From Porphyromonadaceae bacterium UBA7180 (GTDB lineage: Bacteria; Bacteroidota; Bacteroidia; Bacteroidales; Muribaculaceae): a DNA stretch of 10,440 nucleotides. The notes beneath the pieces were generated by a model. That model did not search any database. It was not told the origin of the DNA and saw only the letters and a program-made list of their open reading frames with translations. Made by a program: the position numbers and the translations under genes. The stretch lies in the NCBI GenBank assembly GCA_002491165.1, contig DKVK01000047.1, positions 1 through 10,440 of the forward strand. Direction: 5' to 3'. Below are positions 7,201-10,440 of the stretch, piece by piece. How positions within the stretch are numbered: position 1 is the stretch's first letter; each line of letters starts with the position of its first letter.

Positions 7201-8763
7201 GGTGGTGCCGCGGAGCATCTTGAGGTAAAGGCTCTGCCCGGTGCCGGTGACGTCCGAGGAGAACTCGCCCACCTTGTATACCTTGCCGTTGCAGGTGTAC
7301 TCGTAGGCCACGGCAAGGACTTCGTCGGAGGAGAGGGCGGACTTCAGCGAGATGTATCCCAGGGTGGGGTTGAGCGTGTATTCGCTGGAGTTGAGCAGGC
7401 GCGCGCTCTCCACCTTCTCGAAGTCGCGTCCGCCGGTGATGCCGTAGGCCCGGAGGGGTTCGAGGGCTTGCGTCACACGGCTTATGTCGCGCGCGTCGGG
7501 GTATTCCTGCTTGAGGACTTCGAGCAGGTTGTTCGACTGGTTCGAGGGGTTCATGTACGACATATCAGGCTGCCAGTAGTCGGAAGCCAGGCGCGTGTTC
7601 TCGCCTAAGTCCATGAAACCCACGAAGTTGCGCGACTCGTTGTAGTTGCTGTTCTTGTTGGTGACCCACACCTCTATGCGGGTGATGTTGATTCCCGAGG
7701 AGACGTGTGGCAGCCGGGAGGCGAAAGAGTCGTAGTTGTCGTAGAAGTATTGTGCCAGGAAGAAGTGGCGGTTGGCGTCATACTCGTCGGCGCGTACCTG
7801 GAACTTTGTCGTCTGCACTCCGCCCTGCGAGGAGATGGTCTTGGACTCGGAGTTCTGCTGCGAGACGAGGCCGGTGACGGTCAGCTTGCCGAACTGGAGC
7901 TTGGCCTTCACGCCGAAGAGGGCCGTACCGCCGCGTATGAGGCTCGACCCGGTGGTCATGCTTACGTTGCCGGCCTCTATGTTCTTGATTATTTCGTCCT
8001 CCTTCCCCTCGTAGGCGAGCTTGAGGTTCTTGGAGTCGAAGTCGAACGTAGCGTCGGTGTTGTAGGTCATGTTGAACTTCATCTTGTCGCCCACCGAGGC
8101 GTTGATGTTGGCCTGGATTTTCTGGTCGAAGTCGAAGAAAGTCTTGCGGCGGTTGCGCAGCGAGAGGGCGGGATTGTCGGTCTTGTTGCTCTTTACGCCG
8201 AGCGAGAGCTGCGCCGAACCGGAGGTGGTGAGACGCACGCCGCCGGGGCCGAACACCTTGTCCAGCGGGCCCAGGGCGAAGTTCATGTCCAGGATGTTGA
8301 AGGGCTGCTTCTCCTTCTGCTCGTAGCTCTCGGCGTTGCGCCGGCGGAAGTAACCGTACATCTCTTGGCGGTTGACCATGGCGTTGTACTGCTCCGTGGT
8401 CATGAGGTAAGGGGTCACAATCTCGCGGTCGCCGACCTTTGTGCGGATTACGTACATGCCGAGCCCGGGGTCGTATTCGGCGGTGGTCTTGATGTTCTCG
8501 GGCGTCTCGAGGTCCGCGGCGTATTCCTGGCCGGCATAGTCCTCGTAATTGCGCGGTATGGTGGGTGAGACGGTTCCGGAAGGGAGAATCACGGAGTCGG
8601 GGATGCGGCTCGAACCGATGTATTGCGGCGCGGGAGGAGGAGGGGGCGGCGACAACGGACGGGCGCCCGGCCGCGTGGTCTGCGAACGGGACACGACTGC
8701 TGCCAGCAATACGGCTATCAGTATTACCGGGAGGAGGAGTCGGCGTCGGTTGCTTCTTGTCAT
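1285..8763 (-). CDS. sprA: SprA/Sov, giant outer-membrane translocon of the type IX secretion system
   Basis: 2492 aa, in the size range of the SprA (gliding motility) and Sov (Porphyromonas) proteins. SprA forms a very large single-chain beta barrel through which type IX cargo crosses the outer membrane. The N-terminus is a signal peptide: RRR at residues 6-8, hydrophobic core 9-24, no lipobox cysteine, then a proline-rich linker at about 38-47. Family hallmarks include FALGPLDKVFGPGGVRL early on, YVDDFES at 839-845, GGDLYFNFGEISEDILKDG and VNELKVTDFNE. Two calcium-loop-like segments, DVGLDGLPNDDE (1083-1094) and DINQDNTLNEYE (1186-1197), lie in the middle. Alternating hydrophobic/aromatic strands continue to the C-terminus (ISINLSLAR). 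A lysine-rich low-complexity stretch sits at about 1920-1943. The ATG at 8763 is supported by the signal peptide; no Shine-Dalgarno is seen. It lies 67 bp downstream of ruvA and is probably co-transcribed. No frameshift is seen. Confidence 0.97.
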   Translation of the reverse strand: MTRSNRRRLLLPVILIAVLLAAVVSRSQTTRPGARPLSPPPPPPAPQYIGSSRIPDSVILPSGTVSPTIPRNYEDYAGQEYAADLETPENIKTTAEYDPGLGMYVIRTKVGDREIVTPYLMTTEQYNAMVNRQEMYGYFRRRNAESYEQKEKQPFNILDMNFALGPLDKVFGPGGVRLTTSGSAQLSLGVKSNKTDNPALSLRNRRKTFFDFDQKIQANINASVGDKMKFNMTYNTDATFDFDSKNLKLAYEGKEDEIIKNIEAGNVSMTTGSSLIRGGTALFGVKAKLQFGKLTVTGLVSQQNSESKTISSQGGVQTTKFQVRADEYDANRHFFLAQYFYDNYDSFASRLPHVSSGINITRIEVWVTNKNSNYNESRNFVGFMDLGENTRLASDYWQPDMSYMNPSNQSNNLLEVLKQEYPDARDISRVTQALEPLRAYGITGGRDFEKVESARLLNSSEYTLNPTLGYISLKSALSSDEVLAVAYEYTCNGKVYKVGEFSSDVTGTGQSLYLKMLRGTTISPKLPMWKLMMKNVYSLGAYQLSKNKFKLNIKYLSDTTGQEINYLPVPTVSNKPLLQLMNLDRIDSNQESNPDGWFDYIEGYTVQSSSGKIIFPVAEPFGANLERQIGDPALAAPYVYKELYDSTLVVAKQFADKNKFSLEGEYQASGGATIRLGAMNVPRGSVVVTAGGATLTENSDYTVDYAMGIVTITNQSIIDAGTNVSVSLENQSMFSMQRKTLLGFDAQYKFNKDFQIGATLLNFSEKALTEKVNIGDEVINNTMWGVNLSYNKQFMWLTNLLNKIPTVSSTAPSSISVTGEFAQLVPHKQPSGSPKGSSYVDDFESTQTGIDLRSPYSWFLASTPADNSADALFPEATLMNNTDYGKNRALLAWYYIDRIFTQRNSSSIPGYLKNDLKQLSNPYVREVTVNEIFPNRQLNYGEANTIQTLNLSFYPTERGPYNLDAVNIDDGGNLLNPEKRWGGIMRKIDNTNFENSNVEYLQFWMLDPFLDPDNDNTQGGDLYFNFGEISEDILKDGKKSYENGMPVDGNDSFLAETVWGRVSTQNSLTYAFENAPDARPLQDVGLDGLPNDDEFDFSSYKDYLDQLRTRLPASTIAAMQEDPFSAMNDPAGDNYHFYRSRWYDEHQTSILDRYKHYNGVEGNSLSPDQSDNPQYQSSRSVPDVEDINQDNTLNEYERYFQYKVSIRPEDLEVGRNYITDKQVSRVTTRDGERTVVWYQFKIPLTSPDKVVGGINDFSTIRFVRMFMTGFRAVTHLRFATLELVRGEWRDYRFNLNNRNDSPAEGDLDMSVVNIEENSGRTPVNYVLPPGVTRIQDPGQSQATQLNEQSLSLKVTGLQPGDARGIYKNSALDLRIYKRLQMWVHAEAAIDNVTNLRNGDVALFIRLGSDVKNNYYEYEIPLELTAPGTYNNMNSADRALVWPVTNRLNVPMEAFTNVKTARNRARSEGQDGIGYTKLYSMHDPDEAQNTVSVLGNPSLSDVRVMLIGVRNRSSSVKDATVWVNELKVTDFNESGGWAANGNVNLALSDIATVNVAGHIETDGFGAVDQGLSQRRLDRYEQLNVSVQGDVGKLFPAAAKLSAPVYYSHSSEKNTPKYNPLDQDILLKDALDAAVTKQERDSINSYALTRKTVESFSLSGLKFNVQSKVPMPWDPANFTVSFSFNKQKNIDPTTEYQHINDYRGSFQYSYSPVVKPLKPFAWVKSKNKNMKFLKDWGINWLFNSLTFMTNISRYYYEEQTRSEVDVDFRLPVQVSKNFLWDRSLNLTWNLTPSLNFSFASNTTARIEETVGAVNKRLFPDKYRDWKDTVLNSIKGFGTPWNYNQTFTGSWRAPFNKIPALNFLTANVTYNSTYRWDRGATIDEFQMGNTIQNQTTWNADARINFENLYNQNKTLQRINKRWSTSSSSRNKNKDKAKDKKAQKPKKYEHAITLREDTTTMVKHNLKTKKVKISARGAGGNAVKLETRVVDDNTLEILTRGKNTVRLTVTEDKKDDRKNPWDEVRDYSLRFLMMTRNVSFRWRSSHSLSLPQFGPNVGDIFGQSTKYGPMAPGVGFAFGFYDDTYVNKALERGWLLTGDNQTSPAIWNQGKEFNFELTLEPIVGLKILLTSNLTDNRTRQVQFMYSDMPTSFSGSYTRTAVALKTALKGSKAENGYASEAFTRFLQYIPQVASRVQGQYAGTAYPSGGFMEGNPLAGTQYNPEVGGVSATSSDVLIPAFLAAYTGCSPDKVSLAHFPGLGSMRPNWRVTYDGIINFFNFRNIFKKFTLSHAYQCTYSVGSYSSYLNWQGIGGDRGFILDEQTQQPIPSSPYNISSVAITEKFAPLIGLSVTFNNDITLNTEYRDSRTLNLNSSAGQVVETTSKQFTLGAGYKIANFNNIIKIGSNQGGVSNDLTLNLDLSLANNLSLIRRIESAYTQATQGTRTFSINFMASYVLSRRITIAAFFDHQVNTPLVSSTAYPTTNSNYGISINLSLAR

Positions 8764-8780
8764 AACTCGGTGGTCAGTCC

Positions 8781-8792
8781 GTGTGTGTGTGT
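8781..8792. repeat. (GT)6 dinucleotide tract in the sprA leader
   Basis: Six GT units on the plus strand, read as (AC)6 in the ruvA-sprA transcript, about 18 bases before the sprA start codon. It is short for a slippage-prone microsatellite. It lies in the 67-bp spacer, which otherwise shows neither a promoter nor a ribosome binding site. Confidence 0.6.
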
Positions 8793-8830
8793 TGCTCCTA
8801 AGGCCGTGCGGATAGTGGCAATGCTTTGGC

Positions 8831-9412
8831 TCAGAGCATCTTGAGCGCCTGTTTTATGGCGCTTTCGGTGCTTGTGGCCGGGTCGGCCTTGAAGATTTTG
8901 GTCAGAGCCTTGCGGCTTGCGGGAGCGGCGAACCCGAGCATCAATAGCGCCGCGAGAGCGTCCTCGAAGTCCTGCGTGCCCGCAGTCTGACTTGTAGATA
9001 ACGCTACGGCGGGGGTGTTTATTTTATCCTTGAGGTCAACAATTATTCTTTGTGCCGTCTTTCCGCCTATTCCCTTTACGGCTTTGAGGGCGGCGTCGTT
9101 GCCCGAAGCTATGGCGTTTTCGAGCTGCGGGGCGGTCATGGCAGAGAGTATCAGGCGCGCCGTGTTGGGACCCACGCCGCTGACGCCGATGAGCAGGCGG
9201 AACAGAAGGCGTGCATCCCTTTCGAGGAAACCGAAGAGGACGTGGGCGTCCTCGCGTATGGATTCGTGGACGAAGAGCTTGGCGCTCTCCATCTTCTGTA
9301 GCTCTGAATAGTCGAGCAGCGAGATGTTCAGCTCGTAGCCGACGCCGTGGCAGTCTATTACGGCGGTGGTGGGGGTAAGCTCGGCCACCGGCCCTTTTAT
9401 ATAGTCAATCAT
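8831..9412 (-). CDS. ruvA: Holliday junction branch migration protein RuvA
   Basis: 193 aa, normal for RuvA. The protein binds the four-way junction as a tetramer and loads the RuvB helicase rings in recombinational repair. Domain I (OB fold) spans about residues 1-64, opening MIDYIKG with the typical HGVGYE at 22-27. Domain II has two helix-hairpin-helix motifs, GVSGVGPNTA (76-85) and KGIGGKTAQ (113-121). A flexible linker (about 131-146) leads to domain III (147-193), which contacts RuvB and contains DALAALLMLGF. I chose the ATG at 9412 because it gives the family's N-terminus. The frame stays open for 32 codons upstream to an ATG at 9508, but that extension looks unlike any RuvA domain. 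It is the first gene of a probable ruvA-sprA transcript and is divergent from groES. Confidence 0.97.
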   Translation of the reverse strand: MIDYIKGPVAELTPTTAVIDCHGVGYELNISLLDYSELQKMESAKLFVHESIREDAHVLFGFLERDARLLFRLLIGVSGVGPNTARLILSAMTAPQLENAIASGNDAALKAVKGIGGKTAQRIIVDLKDKINTPAVALSTSQTAGTQDFEDALAALLMLGFAAPASRKALTKIFKADPATSTESAIKQALKML

Positions 9413-9533
9413 CGTGATGTCTTGGTCAATGGTTTCAAGCACCTCTGCCGGTAACGGATGTGACGCTGCAAAAAACGAGGCAGGAAGAGCGGAGTCTTGG
9501 CGGGTCACTGACGGCGATGCTTGTTTTAATTGA

Positions 9534-9541
9534 CAAAATTA
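9534..9541 (-). promoter_or_regulatory. Candidate -7 element of the ruvA(-sprA) promoter
   Basis: On the minus strand this reads TAATTTTG, an exact match to the Bacteroidota housekeeping -7 consensus TAnnTTTG. The expected -33 TTTG, 19-21 bases further upstream (about 9561-9566), is not present, so support is one-sided. Transcription would start near 9527 and leave a leader of about 115 bases before the ruvA ATG at 9412. Confidence 0.4.
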
Positions 9542-9665
9542 CAATGAATTTTCGGATAACCGGTAATGTTTCCGGGAAAATGTTTCGGAAGAAGATTTGA
9601 TACAGGTATCGGGAGTCGGATTATAGTAGGCGCAGTAAGTAAATGTGCATTTGCAGTAGCCAAGA

Positions 9666-9701
9666 TTATGGAACGGAGGTAGGAATGCCTCCGTTCCATA
9701 A
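9666..9701. repeat. Perfect palindromic copy of the intergenic repeat (14-bp arms, 8-base loop)
   Basis: The left arm TTATGGAACGGAGG (9666-9679) is the exact reverse complement of the right arm CCTCCGTTCCATAA (9688-9701), around the loop TAGGAATG (9680-9687). The right half is the same core seen at 1-66 and 1120-1276, and the loop matches theirs (CAGGAATG) except for one base. This is the most intact hairpin of the family in the window. No T tract follows on either strand, so it is a poor fit to an intrinsic terminator. It stands alone in a divergent promoter region, not after a stop codon. Confidence 0.92.
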
Positions 9702-9712
9702 GGCGCTTTGTC

Positions 9713-9732
9713 GGACGCGCCATGGCGTGTCC
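9713..9732. promoter_or_regulatory. 20-bp near-perfect palindrome, possible protein-binding site
   Basis: GGACGCGCCATGGCGTGTCC is symmetrical about its centre except for one mismatched pair (bases 5 and 16). It has no loop, so it looks more like a dimeric regulator site than an RNA hairpin. It lies 11 bases beyond the repeat palindrome and about 170 bases upstream of the predicted groES transcription start. Its role is not known; it could also be chance or the remains of another repeat. Confidence 0.35.
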
Positions 9733-9836
9733 CTGCTCTGCGGACGGAGTTCCCGAAGTGTTAATCATTGTCAGGCGGGGCGGTTATTTTCAGGGGGTTA
9801 GGGAACTTTCGGGACGGTGGGTTGTTGTAATTGGCG

Positions 9837-9858
9837 AGGGGTTTGAAGAGTTTCCCCT
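9837..9858. other. Short inverted repeat upstream of the groES promoter
   Basis: AGGGG (9837-9841) and CCCCT (9854-9858) are inverted around 12 bases, just before the sigma-54-like element. The arms are only 5 bp, and the inner TTT/TTT bases do not pair. It could be an operator half-site pair but may well be chance. Confidence 0.15.
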
Positions 9859-9864
9859 TAAAAT

Positions 9865-9880
9865 TGGCACGCGATTTGTA
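9865..9880 (+). promoter_or_regulatory. Sigma-54-like -24/-12 promoter of groES-groEL
   Basis: TGGCAC-N5-TTGTA matches the sigma-54 consensus TGGCAC-N5-TTGCW at all but one base (the GC at -12 is GT), with the required spacing between the two boxes. A T precedes it (TTGGCAC), as is common. Transcription would start near 9891, giving a leader of about 34 bases to the groES ATG at 9925. No good TAnnTTTG element with a -33 TTTG was found on the plus strand in this region. The nearest is TAAAATTG at 9859-9866, which has one mismatch and no partner box. Confidence 0.5.
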
Positions 9881-9924
9881 TAGAACCGCAAACAGAAAAT
9901 AAAACTTAAAATTTAGAACACGAT

Positions 9925-10197
9925 ATGAAGATCAAACCGTTGGCAGACCGCGTTCTGATAGAACCCGCTGCCGCTGAAGAAGTCACGATGAGCGGAATCA
10001 TCATCCCCGACTCCGCCAAGGAAAAACCTCTGAAAGGAAAAGTGCTGGCCGTAGGCCACGGTACCAAGGATGAAGAAATGGTACTCAAAGAGGGAGACAC
10101 TGTCCTCTACGGCAAATATGCCGGCCAGGAAATAGAAGTGGAGGGCGTGAAGTATCTGATGATGCGCCAGAGCGACGTGCTCGCTATCGTAGGTTAA
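9925..10197 (+). CDS. groES: Co-chaperonin GroES (Cpn10)
   Basis: 90 aa, the usual length. GroES forms the heptameric lid on GroEL that closes the folding chamber during the ATP cycle in the cytoplasm. The sequence begins MKIKPLADRVLIEP, the conserved opening beta strand of the family. The mobile loop that contacts GroEL covers about residues 17-33 and contains SGIIIPD followed by SAKEKP. The GKVLAVG and DTVLYGKYAG strands and the ending DVLAIVG are all typical, and the overall sequence is closest to Bacteroidales GroES. The ATG at 9925 is the only sensible start; the upstream bases are A-rich with no Shine-Dalgarno, as usual in this phylum. groEL follows after 22 bases. The sigma-54-like element upstream may drive both genes. 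Confidence 0.98.
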   Translation: MKIKPLADRVLIEPAAAEEVTMSGIIIPDSAKEKPLKGKVLAVGHGTKDEEMVLKEGDTVLYGKYAGQEIEVEGVKYLMMRQSDVLAIVG

Positions 10198-10204
10198 TTA
10201 AAAA

Positions 10205-10210
10205 AAGGAG
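10205..10210 (+). promoter_or_regulatory. Shine-Dalgarno sequence of groEL
   Basis: AAGGAG lies 9 bases before the groEL ATG at 10220. A canonical purine-rich site is notable because none of the other starts in this window has one, and it fits the high translation expected of GroEL. Confidence 0.75.
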
Positions 10211-10219
10211 AAAAGAAAA

Positions 10220-10440
10220 ATGGCTAAAGAAATTAAATTCAATATAAAGGCTCGCGAAGAGCTCAAGAATGGCGTTGACGCACTGGCCGACGCCGTGAAA
10301 GTGACCCTCGGCCCCAAAGGGCGCAACGTTATCATCGAACGTAAGTTCGGCGCTCCCCATATCACGAAAGACGGCGTGACGGTAGCCCGCGAGATAGAGC
10401 TCGAAGACCCGTTCCAGAACATGGGCGCACAGCTCGTGAA
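10220..10440 (+). CDS. groEL: Chaperonin GroEL (Cpn60), N-terminal part
   Basis: The first 73 codons of groEL; the gene runs off the right edge (full length is normally about 545 aa). GroEL is the 14-subunit ATP-driven folding chamber that works with GroES. The sequence begins MAKEIKFNIKAREELKNG and contains the equatorial-domain nucleotide-binding segment VTLGPKGRNV (about residues 28-37), then FGAPHITKDGVTVARE with the conserved DGVTVA phosphate-loop region (about 52-57) and NMGAQLV. The reading frame is intact as far as it can be seen. It is the second gene of the groES-groEL operon with a 22-base spacer and a good ribosome binding site. Confidence 0.98.
   Translation, partial: MAKEIKFNIKAREELKNGVDALADAVKVTLGPKGRNVIIERKFGAPHITKDGVTVAREIELEDPFQNMGAQLV

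Larger units (their letters stand above)
9413..9924. other. 512-bp divergent intergenic region between ruvA and groES
   Basis: The region contains, in order, the ruvA leader, a candidate ruvA -7 element (9534-9541), the palindromic repeat copy (9666-9701), a separate 20-bp palindrome (9713-9732) and a sigma-54-like promoter (9865-9880). An 80-codon open frame on the minus strand (9526-9768) runs through the palindromes and has no recognisable protein character, so I do not call it. No tRNA, rRNA or known ncRNA was recognised. No CIRCE operator (TTAGCACTC-N9-GAGTGCTAA), the HrcA target often found before groESL, is present. Confidence 0.7.

Noticed and set aside
7705..8568. Long plus-strand open frames (up to 287 codons) opposite sprA
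   Set aside because: They are antisense shadows caused by the GC-rich codon use of sprA, with valine/glycine/glutamate-rich translations and no domain character.
9569..9579. Small palindrome TTTCCGGGAAA as an operator
   Set aside because: It is only 5-bp arms around one base, which is expected by chance in a region this size, and it resembles no known site.
9666..9701. Intrinsic terminator
   Set aside because: The stem is perfect but no T tract follows on either strand, and neither neighbouring gene ends there, since both are divergent from this region.
9526..9768. 80-codon open frame on the minus strand in the ruvA-groES intergenic region
   Set aside because: It runs through the two palindromes, shows no recognisable motif and overlaps the predicted ruvA promoter. 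It looks like chance in GC-rich DNA.
9769..9924. CIRCE/HrcA operator before groES
   Set aside because: No TTAGCACTC or GAGTGCTAA half-site occurs between the palindromes and the groES start.

Overview
The window looks like chromosomal DNA of a GC-rich member of the Bacteroidota, most likely order Bacteroidales. The evidence is a giant SprA/Sov-type outer-membrane protein found only in this phylum, a GroES and GroEL of Bacteroidales type, A-rich start contexts mostly lacking Shine-Dalgarno sequences, and one TAnnTTTG-type -7 element. The family or genus cannot be fixed from the sequence alone.

Layout. From the left edge, three 24-bp tandem copies of a short repeat abut the stop codon of a minus-strand gene for a DUF2156 / phosphatidylglycerol-lysyltransferase-C-like protein (69-1016, possibly from 1070). 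A 214-bp intergenic stretch (1071-1284) follows. It holds three tandem ~53-bp units of the same repeat family plus an inverted half copy. Next is sprA (1285-8763, minus, 2492 aa), the translocon of the type IX secretion system, which takes up over 70% of the window. Only 67 bp separate it from ruvA (8831-9412, minus), the Holliday-junction-binding subunit of RuvABC, and the two are probably co-transcribed as ruvA-sprA. A 512-bp divergent intergenic region (9413-9924) carries a near-consensus -7 element for ruvA, a perfect 14-bp-arm palindrome of the same repeat family, a second unrelated 20-bp palindrome, and a sigma-54-like promoter for the chaperonin operon. On the plus strand come groES (9925-10197) and the start of groEL (10220 to beyond the right edge).

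How the genes relate. groES and groEL form the usual chaperonin operon. ruvA (DNA repair) and sprA (secretion) share a transcript by position, not by function. The DUF2156 gene is separated from sprA by the repeat array and may have its own promoter, though none was recognised.

No wholly new system is evident. The least explained material is non-coding: a palindromic repeat family with core GAATGCCYCCGTTCCATAA occurs in three intergenic sites. In two of them it sits within about 10 nt of a stop codon, in the same orientation relative to transcription. The sigma-54-like groESL promoter with an upstream palindrome is the other lead worth testing.
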